From positions 496,001-560,000 of the forward strand of contig NZ_AP022810.1 in assembly GCF_009731355.2 (NCBI RefSeq): 64,000 nt of DNA. The letters are read 5' to 3'. This document shows positions 42,678-50,991 of the stretch, in pieces. Under the pieces are notes generated by a model that searched no databases, was not told the DNA's origin, and worked only from the letters and a program-made list of their open reading frames with translations. The DNA comes from Desulfuromonas sp. AOP6. Lineage in GTDB: Bacteria; Desulfobacterota; Desulfuromonadia; Desulfuromonadales; SZUA-540. The translations under genes were made by a program, and so were the position numbers. How positions within the stretch are numbered: position 1 is the stretch's first letter; each line of letters opens with the position of its first letter.

Positions 42678-42890
42678 ATTCGTTTAGCCCCTCTTTGTCA
42701 AGGGGCGGTACGCAGAAAATCCCGATCCCTTCGAACCCTGTTTTAAGGCAATATATGAGAAGGGAAGCTGACGACTTGAGCGTTTGCTTGCCGGGTTCCG
42801 CAAGTCCAGAGACTTTTATGATGATCTTCCGATCCTGGGGTGCAGTGAGGGGTATTGTGAATCTACGTGAGCCTTACCCTGTTTTTGCGA

Positions 42891-42920
42891 TTGACCCAGG
42901 TGTGTACAAATTGTACAATT
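42891..42920 (+). promoter_or_regulatory. Promoter and operator of the toxin-antitoxin pair
   Basis: TTGACC (42891-42896), 17 bases, then TACAAT (42914-42919). A perfect 12-base palindrome AATTGTACAATT (42909-42920) covers the -10 box, with further GTACAA half-sites on both sides, as expected for autorepression by the antitoxin. Confidence 0.8.
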
Positions 42921-42945
42921 CGTACAATAGAAAGGAAGGTGCTAT

Positions 42946-43197
42946 ATGACTCGAATTGGCGTATCGGATGCGCGGGATAATTTGAGCGAGGTCGTTGACA
43001 GGGCTCGCTACACACACGAACGTGTTGTTCTCACCAAGCGCGGCAAGGAGGTCGGTGCCATAATTTCAATTGACGACCTCAAACTTTTAGAGATGCTTGA
43101 AGATCAGTTGGATATCAAAACGGCTCGAGAAGCCATCGTAGAATCTCGCGGCGAACGGATTCCCTATGATGAAGTTCGAAAAAAATTGGGATTGTAA
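42946..43197 (+). CDS. Antitoxin, Phd/YefM family
   Basis: This 83-residue protein has the Phd/YefM DNA-binding N-terminus (IGVSDARDNLSEVVDRARYT, then VVLTKRGKEVGAIIS) and an acidic, probably unstructured C-terminal part that would wrap round the toxin. GGAAGG precedes the ATG. It is followed after three bases by the toxin gene, and its promoter holds a palindrome over the -10 box. Confidence 0.92.
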   Translation: MTRIGVSDARDNLSEVVDRARYTHERVVLTKRGKEVGAIISIDDLKLLEMLEDQLDIKTAREAIVESRGERIPYDEVRKKLGL

Positions 43198-43200
43198 TCC

Positions 43201-43482
43201 GTGGCCTATCGCATTGAACTGACACCGGCGGCGGATAAGGCACTTGCCAAGGTTGCCAAGAGCAATCGAAACGTGCTGAAAAGACTTGATCAGGCTTTGC
43301 TCTCACTGGCTGAGAATCCGGTGCCTGTCGGAATCAAACAGCTTGCCGGGGAAGATCCTCCTATATACAGAGTTCGAATCGGTGATTATCGGATTCTCTA
43401 TCAGATTGAGGATGATGTTCTTGTGGTCCTGATTGTCCATATCGGACACCGCAAAGACGTGTATCGATTCCTGAAAAGGTAA
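43201..43482 (+). CDS. Toxin, RelE/ParE family
   Basis: This 93-residue protein has the RelE/ParE fold signature: YRIELTPAADKALAKVAKSN, then IYRVRIGDYRILYQIEDDVL and VHIGHRKDVYRFLKR. The closing Arg/Tyr-rich segment (HRKDVYR) resembles mRNA-cleaving RelE relatives more than gyrase-acting ParE, but both activities occur. It begins with GTG three bases after the antitoxin stop and is followed by a strong terminator. Confidence 0.92.
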   Translation: MAYRIELTPAADKALAKVAKSNRNVLKRLDQALLSLAENPVPVGIKQLAGEDPPIYRVRIGDYRILYQIEDDVLVVLIVHIGHRKDVYRFLKR

Positions 43483-43516
43483 TATCACCATTGGAAACCT
43501 GGTCATCATGACATAC

Positions 43517-43552
43517 AAAAATGGCCTCCCATGTATCGGGAGGCCATTTTTT
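43517..43552. terminator. Convergent terminator after the toxin gene
   Basis: Arms 43517-43530 and 43538-43551 (AAAAATGGCCTCCC) are a perfect 14 bp inverted repeat around seven bases, with A and T runs that allow termination in both directions (toxin and DUF1847 gene). Confidence 0.9.
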
Positions 43553-43606
43553 ATGATGTTTTCATACCATTTTTGCCCCTGTTATCGGTGATCGGGACGA
43601 CGAGAG

Positions 43607-44338
43607 TTAGAGTTCGTCCGGGTCTGGAACGACGACCGGCTGCTTCTGCAGGCGCTTGTAGTAGAAGTTCTGGCCGTAGAGCACGGCCGCCGGGTTGTGG
43701 CCGGTGACCCGGTCCTTGACGACCAGGGTGGTGACGGGAACTTCGGAATATTTGGCGAATAGCATGTCGTGGCCGACGCAGAGGCCGACGATGATGTTCA
43801 TGTCGCAGCCTGCCTGGTTGAGGAGCTTGGCCTGGGCGATGGGGTTGCAGGCCGGTTCGAAGGTGCCCGGCCGCACCTTGTACTTCTCATCGATATCGAG
43901 TTCGAGCTTGTCGATGCTGCCGGCTTTGCAGCACACGGAGATGGGCTCGAAGCCCTGGGCCGTGAGGATGTCGGCCAGCCGTTTGGTTTCTTCGAGCAGG
44001 CCGATGCAGGTGCCGATGCCGATTTTTCGGTAGCCCATGAGTTTGGCCAGGGCGATGGTGTCTTCCACTCGCGTCCAGCGGGCGTTGACGGCGTCGGAAC
44101 CCGGCACGGGCTGGTAGCAGAGTCCTTCGACGATCGCCGCCACCCGCGCCAGTTTGGCATCGGCATCGTCGCCGAGGTACTTCTGAAAGGAGTCGTCGAT
44201 GACCTCTTTCTCTCGCTGAGAGGGGCAATAGCCCGGCTGTCCCGGTCGGCTTTTGGGGTCGCTCCAGCAGTTGGTGGTGCCGAGCTTGTTCCAGACGGCG
44301 CTGCAGGTGGCGCAGGAAAGGGTGGTCTTGTCGCTCAT
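43607..44338 (-). CDS. DUF1847 metal-binding protein
   Basis: This 243-residue protein belongs to the DUF1847 family, found mainly in anaerobes. It is Cys-rich: LSCATCSAVW near the start, then NCW, YCPS, GTCIGLLEETKR, VCCKAGS, ACNPIAQA, GCDMN and GLCVGHDM. The pattern suggests more than one metal site, but no reaction is known. The ATG at 44338 has AAGGAG in front; an upstream ATG has none. It is the last gene of a minus-strand run. Confidence 0.85.
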   Translation of the reverse strand: MSDKTTLSCATCSAVWNKLGTTNCWSDPKSRPGQPGYCPSQREKEVIDDSFQKYLGDDADAKLARVAAIVEGLCYQPVPGSDAVNARWTRVEDTIALAKLMGYRKIGIGTCIGLLEETKRLADILTAQGFEPISVCCKAGSIDKLELDIDEKYKVRPGTFEPACNPIAQAKLLNQAGCDMNIIVGLCVGHDMLFAKYSEVPVTTLVVKDRVTGHNPAAVLYGQNFYYKRLQKQPVVVPDPDEL

Positions 44339-44380
44339 CGTTATTGTCTCCTTGTCAAGGGTCAACCGGATCGGGAAGGG

Positions 44381-44626
44381 CTAGCCGAGACGTTGCAGGG
44401 TGCGGCGGATATCCTCGACGCCGGCGCTGTCGCAGAAACAGCCAGAACCGGCGTAGGGGCCGAATTTGCGGAGCTGCTCCAGCAACTGGCGCAACAGGTC
44501 TTCCCGGTCGCGGTATTGGTCCGGGTTGGTCAGGATGGCGGTCAGGGGCGGCAACAGGAAGTCGGGCAGATCACCGTCGCGGCTCTGTTGGTCGACGGTC
44601 TGCCGCAAGACCTCGAAAATATCCAT
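44381..44626 (-). CDS. Small protein of 81 residues, unknown function
   Basis: A G-rich ribosome-binding site (nine G) precedes the ATG at 44626. The protein is helical and polar (MDIFEVLRQTVDQQSRDGDL) and has a short Cys pair (SGCFCDSAGVEDIRRTL) near the C-terminus. No family is recognised. It lies 42 bases before the DUF1847 gene on the same strand, so a link with that Cys-rich protein is possible. Confidence 0.62.
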   Translation of the reverse strand: MDIFEVLRQTVDQQSRDGDLPDFLLPPLTAILTNPDQYRDREDLLRQLLEQLRKFGPYAGSGCFCDSAGVEDIRRTLQRLG

Positions 44627-44721
44627 GCGAGTCCCCCCCCCTAACATTTAATTTGTCGAATATAGCAGAAGGGAAAACTCATGACCAGAAAAGAATCAAA
44701 CGCTGTTTCTTTTCTGGCTAG

Positions 44722-45858
44722 TCAGGGGCTGGCTGGGGCCGGACTGATTTCCAGCAGGGTGATTTCAGGTGGTGACAGCACCCGCATGGGCGGTCCCCAG
44801 GTGCCGGTCCCCCGGCTGGCGTAGAGATAACTCCCCCTTTCGGTGCGGTGGAGTCCGTCCTGCAGGGGGAATTCGAGGCGGGTGAGCAGGTTGAAGGGAA
44901 AGATCTGGCCCCGGTGGGCATGGCCGGAGAGCTGCAGGTCGAAGAGGCCATCGGCGCCGGCGCCAAGGCGCGGGCGATGTTTGAGTAGGATGATGAGGTG
45001 GTCTGTCGGTAGCGCCTGGAGCAGTTCCGTTTCGTTGATGGCTTGTCGGGTGGTCGGATCGTCCACGCCGACCAGGGTGATATTTGCCCCGATAGTCTGG
45101 GCCCGGTTGCGCAGGACCTGGAACCCGCTGCGCTGCAGAAAGTCGAGTCCCTGCTCCAGGCCGGCGTAGACCTCATGGTTGCCGATGATGGCGAATTTGC
45201 CCAGGGGGGGATCGATGCGGGTCCACAGTTCGGAGAGGCCGTCGAGATGATTGATCTGGGCATCGACGATGTCCCCGGTGGCAACCACCAGGTCGGGCTG
45301 CAGCTGCTGCAGTTCGGAGATGATGGGGGCCAGCGCCTCGTCGCGCAGAATCAGCCCCAGATGCAGGTCGGAAATCTGGGCGATGCGCAGAGGGGGACTG
45401 CCGGGGGGGAGCTTGGCGCTGGTCAACTGTACCTTTTCGACGCGCAGGTCCGTGGCTTCCCGCAGACCGTAGAGGCCGGTGGCCAGGGTCACCAGCAGGA
45501 TGACGCCGGCGCTGACGGCGCCGTGCAGCGAAAGATGAGGGGCGCTGCCGACCACTTTGGGCAGCAGCCAGGCGGCCAGCTCCCAGAGGGCGAGGGGGAG
45601 GCAGAGGCTGAAGGCGAGAAAGGCGAAGCCCATCCAGCTGTAGCCGACCCAGGCGAGAGCGCGGGCAGCGAGTTCATGGCCGGTATGGTCGAGCAGGCGC
45701 ACCAGCACCGGGGCGACGATCATGGCGCCCATCCAGATCCAGGCCAGGCTCGGCAGGGCCGGATGGCCGGCCAGCAGCGGGTGCATTCCCCAGAAGACGA
45801 GGGCGTGCATGGCGGTATAGATGAGCAGAAAGGTCAGTACGAACAGGATCATCCTCAT
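44722..45858 (-). CDS. Membrane-bound metallophosphoesterase
   Basis: This 378-residue protein has four or more N-terminal membrane helices (residues 1-130) and a C-terminal calcineurin-like phosphoesterase domain. The metal-binding motifs are complete: ISDLHLG, VATGDIVDA, IGNHEVYAG and LSGHAHRGQIFP. The substrate is unknown; YkuE- and LpxH-like enzymes use membrane-linked phosphoesters. Its start overlaps the pabBC stop by four bases (ATGA). Confidence 0.88.
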   Translation of the reverse strand: MRMILFVLTFLLIYTAMHALVFWGMHPLLAGHPALPSLAWIWMGAMIVAPVLVRLLDHTGHELAARALAWVGYSWMGFAFLAFSLCLPLALWELAAWLLPKVVGSAPHLSLHGAVSAGVILLVTLATGLYGLREATDLRVEKVQLTSAKLPPGSPPLRIAQISDLHLGLILRDEALAPIISELQQLQPDLVVATGDIVDAQINHLDGLSELWTRIDPPLGKFAIIGNHEVYAGLEQGLDFLQRSGFQVLRNRAQTIGANITLVGVDDPTTRQAINETELLQALPTDHLIILLKHRPRLGAGADGLFDLQLSGHAHRGQIFPFNLLTRLEFPLQDGLHRTERGSYLYASRGTGTWGPPMRVLSPPEITLLEISPAPASP

Positions 45859-47654
45859 GTCTCCTTATGGGAAAGTTCAGGCCGGGGATCGAAGTCCCGG
45901 CTGAAGAGGGCCGGTCGCCAGCCTCGCACAGAGTTTATCAGAAAAAGACGGCGGCAGCGGGGCAGTTCTTCGAGCGGCACGATACCCTCCTCGATAGTGC
46001 CTTGGGCCAGCAGGGTGGCCCGAAAGGTGCCGGGCAGCAGGCCGCAGTCAAGGGTGGGGGTAATCAGACGACCGTCTTCCCGCTCCACCACGAGGTTGGC
46101 GATGGTCGTTTCGGTCACTTCTCCACGCTCGTTCCACAGGATGACGTCGTCGCAGTCCGGGCAGGCCTGTCGGGCCTCGTCATAGAGCCGACGCTGCGTC
46201 GTCTTGTGGTAGAGGCGGGGATCGGCGGAGTCGACAGGGAAGGGGGCGAGCCCCAGGCGCAGGGGGCCCGGCGGCGAGGGGGACAGGGGGAGCGCCTCGC
46301 CATTGTAGTGGCCGTCGGCGCCGAGGAGCAGGCGGATTTTATGGGGATGCGGCGGCAGCGTGGCGGTGAGGCGGTCGAGCTGGCGGATAGCCTCGTGCCG
46401 CGACCAGGGGAGGTCGAAGTAGGCGGCGGAATCGGCCAGGCGCCGCAAGTGTTCTTCTCGCAGGAAGAGCCCTTCCTCAGGCGTCCAGCGCAGGGATTCG
46501 AGCAGGGTCGGTGGGGGAGCGGATTGAGTCAGAATGCGGCCTTTCTGCAGACACTCCCGGTATTCCGCCCCGGCCTCGGAGCCCCAGGTGATGCCGGCGC
46601 CGACACCGTATGTGCCGCGCTGGCGCTGGCGATCGATGAGGGCGGTGCGGATGGCGACACTGAAGCGGGCCCGGCGCTGCGGCGCGACATAGCCGAAGGC
46701 GCCGGTATAGAGGCGGCGGGGACGCTGCTCCAACTCGGCGATGATCTGCATGGTGCGGTATTTGGGGGCGCCGGTGATGGAGGCGCAGGGAAAAAGGGCG
46801 GCAAAGACCTCGTCGAGAGGGGCGTCCGTTTCCGTCTCAGCCGTGGAGGTGAGCTGCCAGACCGTCGGATATTTCTCCAGGGTGAAGAGTGTCGGTACCC
46901 GCACAGCGCCGCCGAGGCGGCCGAGGTCGTTGCGTATCATGTCAAGGATCATGAGGTTTTCGGCGCGGTCCTTCTCGGAAGCACGCAGTTCTTCGCCTCG
47001 GGCGCGATCTTCCTCCAACGTGCGGCCGCGAGGGGCAGTTCCCTTCATGGGCCGGGACCAGAGCTGTCGCCCGCGACGCTGGAAAAAGAGCTCGGGGGAA
47101 GCCGAGGCCATGGCGTAGCGGCCGGTATCGAGGTAGGCGGCGCCGCTGGCCTTTTGGCCCTGCACGAGGTCGAGGAAGAAGAGCCAGGGATCCTGACGGA
47201 AGTCGCTGTGCAGGGGGAAAGTGAAATTGACCTGGTAGGTTTCGCCGGCGGCGATGCGTTCGCGGATGGTGGCCACGGCTCCGGCGAAGGCCGCCTCATC
47301 GCAGGCGGCTTTCCAGGGCGGGCGGGGCAGGGCGGCGGGAGGTGCCGGCAGTTCCACCACCTGGGGCTCGTCGTAGAGCCCGAACCACAGCAGGGGAAAG
47401 TCGTCGTCCGCCAGCACGGTGCAGGCTTCGTCGAACGCGGCGGCGGCCTCGTAGCTCAGAAAACCGGCGGCCCAGAGGCCGCTCCCCTCGACCTCCTCTT
47501 CCAGCTGGCGCAGGGTCTGGCGAATGGCCCCAGCTTCGCGGACTTCCAGCAGGTGCCGGGGACGGGCGAAGTAGAGCCAGCAGCCGCTGTCGGGGTCGTA
47601 AAGAAGGGCTTCGCCGTGCTGCGGGCGCCAGTTGGAGTGATTTGGCTCAGACAT
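45855..47654 (-). CDS. pabBC: Aminodeoxychorismate synthase I-lyase fusion
   Basis: This 599-residue fusion carries two steps of p-aminobenzoate synthesis for folate. Residues 1-360 are PabB: the Lys motif RPMKGTAPRG and the region ASEKDRAENLMILDMIRNDL, with FPCASITGAPKYR. Residues 370-599 are the PLP-dependent lyase PabC, with the Lys in YHKTTQRRLYDEA, and VTETTIANLVVE and LPGTFRATLL. The glutaminase pabA is not in the window. It starts nine bases after the QueG-like gene. Confidence 0.93.
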   Translation of the reverse strand: MSEPNHSNWRPQHGEALLYDPDSGCWLYFARPRHLLEVREAGAIRQTLRQLEEEVEGSGLWAAGFLSYEAAAAFDEACTVLADDDFPLLWFGLYDEPQVVELPAPPAALPRPPWKAACDEAAFAGAVATIRERIAAGETYQVNFTFPLHSDFRQDPWLFFLDLVQGQKASGAAYLDTGRYAMASASPELFFQRRGRQLWSRPMKGTAPRGRTLEEDRARGEELRASEKDRAENLMILDMIRNDLGRLGGAVRVPTLFTLEKYPTVWQLTSTAETETDAPLDEVFAALFPCASITGAPKYRTMQIIAELEQRPRRLYTGAFGYVAPQRRARFSVAIRTALIDRQRQRGTYGVGAGITWGSEAGAEYRECLQKGRILTQSAPPPTLLESLRWTPEEGLFLREEHLRRLADSAAYFDLPWSRHEAIRQLDRLTATLPPHPHKIRLLLGADGHYNGEALPLSPSPPGPLRLGLAPFPVDSADPRLYHKTTQRRLYDEARQACPDCDDVILWNERGEVTETTIANLVVEREDGRLITPTLDCGLLPGTFRATLLAQGTIEEGIVPLEELPRCRRLFLINSVRGWRPALFSRDFDPRPELSHKET

Positions 47655-47663
47655 TCTAGACCC

Positions 47664-48536
47664 TCAGGTTTTCGTCGGATTGCGTGACTCGCAGGGAACG
47701 GCGCACTGGCACAGGCCGCAGGGGGTGGCCTCGACGCCGTAATGCTGGCGGGCGTGAGGAGCGGTCACGGCGCGGATGTAGTCGTGACACCGATCCTTAT
47801 CATGCCCCTTGCTGCCTATGGCGTCGGCCGGGCAGCGCTTGATGCAGACCCCGCAGGTTCCCTTGGCGTACCACAGACACCACTGCTGATGGTTCTGATA
47901 GGGGCGCGGTGTCGCTGGCAGGTCGATGCGGGCGACAACGCTGCCGATGCGTACCGCCTTGCCGCGCGGAGTGATGAGACCGTCGCTGAGGCCGAAGGTG
48001 CCCAGCCCGGCGATAAAGGCGGCGTGGCGCTCCGACCAGTTGGAGGCCAGGCCGAAGGTTTTTGAGCGGCGGTAGCCGAATTCCGGCAGACGCTCGGGGG
48101 CGACGGCGGCAATGCCGGCTTCCGTCAGCCGACCGGCCAGATGCAGGCGCAGGTCGCAGTTGAACTGTTCCCCGTAAAAACGCGAGCGCGACCAGCGCCG
48201 GCCGGGGAGGGTCTTTTCCAGACGCTGCTCCTGTTTGGTGGCTGCCGTCTGCGGCAGCACCCAGGTGATCACCGTCAGGTCGCCAGCCGCGGCAGGTTCA
48301 GCGGGGAAGGCCAGCCGGAAAGCGTCCGCAGGCGTCCAGTAGAAGTCGCCGAGATCGGCCTTGATCCGGCCATAGAGGGGGTCGTCGCCGCGGGAAAAGG
48401 CCAGCAGCGGCTCGTCCCAGGCTTTCTCGTCGCTGTCGGGGCCCAGGGTATTGCGCGGGCTGCCAGTCCAGAAATCGACCACGGCCTGCTGAATCCAGGT
48501 CTGGCGCTCACCGGGATCCCTGATTTGATTTGCCAT
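47664..48536 (-). CDS. QueG-related [4Fe-4S] protein
   Basis: This 290-residue protein resembles the C-terminal half of epoxyqueuosine reductase. Two ferredoxin-like Cys clusters are visible (CGVCIKRCPADAI and CGLCQCAVPCESRNP), preceded by AAFIAGLGTFGLSDGLITP, which is QueG-like. The N-terminal 130 residues differ from true QueG, so I do not name it so. It could be a reductase of unknown substrate. A queuosine gene, queF, lies 5 kb away but not in the same unit. Confidence 0.75.
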   Translation of the reverse strand: MANQIRDPGERQTWIQQAVVDFWTGSPRNTLGPDSDEKAWDEPLLAFSRGDDPLYGRIKADLGDFYWTPADAFRLAFPAEPAAAGDLTVITWVLPQTAATKQEQRLEKTLPGRRWSRSRFYGEQFNCDLRLHLAGRLTEAGIAAVAPERLPEFGYRRSKTFGLASNWSERHAAFIAGLGTFGLSDGLITPRGKAVRIGSVVARIDLPATPRPYQNHQQWCLWYAKGTCGVCIKRCPADAIGSKGHDKDRCHDYIRAVTAPHARQHYGVEATPCGLCQCAVPCESRNPTKT

Positions 48537-48729
48537 ATTCGCCTCCTCGGGAATGTCTTATCTTGCCATGAAGCCGACAGCGCTTCAAACAGATTTCCCG
48601 ATACGCTCTTTTGCTGGGGTTAATCCTTCCGGCATATAGCGGACTGAAGGGAATTTTCGGTTATTTGTCTTGCCGTTAGGGGGTCGGTCGTGCTAACAAG
48701 GCGGGACTTTTTCCGTGGAGCTTTGATTC

Positions 48730-50364
48730 ATGATTCACCTGACCAACATCAACAAACAGCATGGCACCCAGATCCTCTTCCAGAACGCCAGCTTTCAGAT
48801 CCTGCCCGGCACCCGCAGCGGCCTCGTCGGCCCCAACGGCGCCGGTAAGTCCACCATTTTCCGCCTCATCACCGGCGAGGAAGAGGCCGACAGCGGCGAG
48901 ATCTCCTGCTCGAAAAAGACGGTGATCGGCTACTTTTCCCAGGATGTCGGTGAGATGTCCGGCCGCAGCGCCCTGGCCGAGGTCATGGCGGCTTCCGCCC
49001 GCACCGTGGCCCTCGGCGAGGAGATCAAGGCCATGGAGGCGGCCATGTGCGAACCCATGGCCGATGATGCCCTGGCCGAGTTGCTGGAACGCTACGGCGA
49101 TGCCCAGGAAGAGTTCGAGCATCGCGGCGGCTACGACCTCGAAGCCCGCGCCCAGGCGGTGCTCACGGGCCTTGGCATTGGGCCCGACGACTACAATCGC
49201 CCGGTGGAGGATTTCAGCGGCGGCTGGAAAATGCGCATCGCTCTGGCCCGCATCCTCACCCTCAACCCTGACGTGCTGCTCCTTGACGAGCCGACCAACC
49301 ACCTCGACGTCGAGTCCATCGTCTGGCTGGAAAACTGGCTGTCCACCGACTTCAAGGGAGCGGTGCTCATGACCAGCCACGACCGCGACTTCATGAACCG
49401 CTTGGTCAGTCGCATCATCGAAGTGTCCAACCGCACGGTGACGACCTACGGCGGCAATTACGATTTTTACCTGCGCGAGCGCGAAATCCGCCGCGAGCAG
49501 CTGCTGGCCAGCCACCGTCGCCAGCAGGAGATGCTGGCCAAGGAAGAGGATTTCATCGCCCGCTTCGCTGCCCGCGCCTCCCACGCCGCCCAGGTGCAGT
49601 CGCGCGTGAAGAAGCTGGAGAAGATCGAGCGCATTGAGCTGCCGCCAGAACAGCGCACCGTGCGCTTCGAATTCGCTGAGCCGCCGCGCAGCGGTGACGA
49701 CGTGGTGAAGATCGACAGTCTGGCCAAGCGCTGGCCCCTGCCCGACGGCGGCGAGAAGTCGGTCTTCGGCGGCGTTTCCGGTCTCATCCGTCGTCAGGAG
49801 AAGATTGCTGTGGTCGGGGTCAACGGCGCCGGCAAGTCGACCTTTCTCAAGGTGCTGGCCGGGCAGACGGAACCGAGCGAGGGGAGCGTCACCCTGGGGG
49901 CCAGCGTCCACCTGGGCTATTTCAGCCAGCACGCCATGGACGTCCTTGACCCCAGGCGCACCGTCTTCGAAACGGTGCAGGAAGCCATCCCCATGGCCTC
50001 TATCGGCGTGGTGCGCAACCTCTGCGCCGCCTTTCTGTTCAGCGGCGACGACGTCGACAAGCGCATCGAAAAGCTCTCCGGCGGCGAGAAGAGCCGCGTG
50101 GTGCTGGCCACTTTGCTGGCGCGGCCCATCAATTTTCTCGTTCTCGACGAGCCGACCAACCATCTCGACATCCAGTCCCGCGAGGTGCTGCTGGAAGCCC
50201 TGCAGAAGTTCGCCGGCACCGTCGTGCTGGTCAGCCACGACCGCCACTTCCTGCGCAGCCTCGTCAATCGGGTCTTCGAGGTCGATCATGGCGACATGCG
50301 GGTCTACGAGGGCGATTATGAATATTACCTGCGCAAGAGCGGGCAGGAGAACCGCGCGGCCTAG
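48730..50364 (+). CDS. ABC-F family ATPase (YbiT/Uup-like)
   Basis: This 544-residue soluble protein has two ABC ATPase domains without membrane parts. Walker A motifs are GPNGAGKST (about residue 35) and GVNGAGKST (about residue 363); the signatures are FSGGWKMR and LSGGEKSRV; Walker B regions read LLLDEPTNHLD and LVLDEPTNHLD. The linker between the domains is rich in charged helices. ABC-F proteins act on ribosomes, and some protect from antibiotics; this one looks like a housekeeping YbiT-type member. Confidence 0.93.
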   Translation: MIHLTNINKQHGTQILFQNASFQILPGTRSGLVGPNGAGKSTIFRLITGEEEADSGEISCSKKTVIGYFSQDVGEMSGRSALAEVMAASARTVALGEEIKAMEAAMCEPMADDALAELLERYGDAQEEFEHRGGYDLEARAQAVLTGLGIGPDDYNRPVEDFSGGWKMRIALARILTLNPDVLLLDEPTNHLDVESIVWLENWLSTDFKGAVLMTSHDRDFMNRLVSRIIEVSNRTVTTYGGNYDFYLREREIRREQLLASHRRQQEMLAKEEDFIARFAARASHAAQVQSRVKKLEKIERIELPPEQRTVRFEFAEPPRSGDDVVKIDSLAKRWPLPDGGEKSVFGGVSGLIRRQEKIAVVGVNGAGKSTFLKVLAGQTEPSEGSVTLGASVHLGYFSQHAMDVLDPRRTVFETVQEAIPMASIGVVRNLCAAFLFSGDDVDKRIEKLSGGEKSRVVLATLLARPINFLVLDEPTNHLDIQSREVLLEALQKFAGTVVLVSHDRHFLRSLVNRVFEVDHGDMRVYEGDYEYYLRKSGQENRAA

Positions 50365-50421
50365 CTGGCCGGGCACTTACAGGCAACATCCATTTCACAC
50401 AGCATAGGAAGGACAGACATC

Positions 50422-50916
50422 ATGGCACAGGCCAAAAAAGGCGATCGGGTCCGCATCGATTTTACCGGCACCCTGGAAGACGGCACCATTTTCGACAGCA
50501 CCCTGGATAGCGGCGACTGCGAAACCGGCCACTGCGATACGGACGACTGCGGCGACGAGGGCTGCGGCTGCGAGGCGGGACCCCTGGAGCTGGTCATCGG
50601 CGAGGGGGAGTTCTTTGAGCAGATCGAAGAGGCTCTCATCGGCATGGCGCCGGGGGAGAAGAAGACCCTGACCATCCCTTCGGATGACGCTTTCGGCGAT
50701 TACGACGAGAGCAAGGTCTTCGCGGTTCCCCGCGAACAGATTCCCGACGACATGCAGCCCGAGGTCGGTGAAGAGCTGGTCCTCACCGACGAGGAAGACG
50801 AGGCCATCGGGGTGACGGTGGTCGAGGTGGCGGACGACAGCGTCACCTTCGACGCCAACCATCCCTTGGCGGGCGAAGATCTCACCTACGAATTCACCCT
50901 GGTCGAGATTCTCTAG
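50422..50916 (+). CDS. SlyD-like FKBP-type peptidyl-prolyl isomerase with Cys-rich insert
   Basis: This 164-residue cytoplasmic isomerase and chaperone has the FKBP core split by an insert-in-flap domain (VPREQIPDDMQPEVGEELVL, then NHPLAGEDLTYEF). Unusual is a loop at residues 31-52 holding Cys at 33, 38, 43, 48 and 50 and His 37 among acidic residues. The classical SlyD carries its metal-binding His and Cys in a C-terminal tail, absent here. The insert may bind nickel, zinc or another metal. AGGAAGG precedes the ATG. It lies 57 bases after the ABC-F gene. Confidence 0.9.
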   Translation: MAQAKKGDRVRIDFTGTLEDGTIFDSTLDSGDCETGHCDTDDCGDEGCGCEAGPLELVIGEGEFFEQIEEALIGMAPGEKKTLTIPSDDAFGDYDESKVFAVPREQIPDDMQPEVGEELVLTDEEDEAIGVTVVEVADDSVTFDANHPLAGEDLTYEFTLVEIL

Positions 50917-50933
50917 TCCAACCGTACCATCTG

Positions 50934-50967
50934 GCCGCGCCCCGCATCGAAAGGGGCGCGGCTTTTT
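50934..50967 (+). terminator. Terminator after the SlyD-like gene
   Basis: Arms 50934-50943 and 50953-50962 (GCCGCGCCCC) are a perfect 10 bp stem followed by TTTTT. It lies only 24 bases before the next gene, which has no visible promoter in between. Confidence 0.9.
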
Positions 50968-50991
50968 ACTTCTCCACGCGCCGGGCACTTC

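Noticed and set aside
45867-47687. A 606-codon open frame on the plus strand antisense to pabBC
   Set aside because: Its translation is low-complexity and Gly/Gln-rich, as expected for the opposite strand of a GC-rich gene; pabBC has all catalytic motifs.
48676-50376. A 566-codon minus frame antisense to the ABC-F gene
   Set aside because: It mirrors the ABC-F codons and has no ribosome-binding site or known domain.
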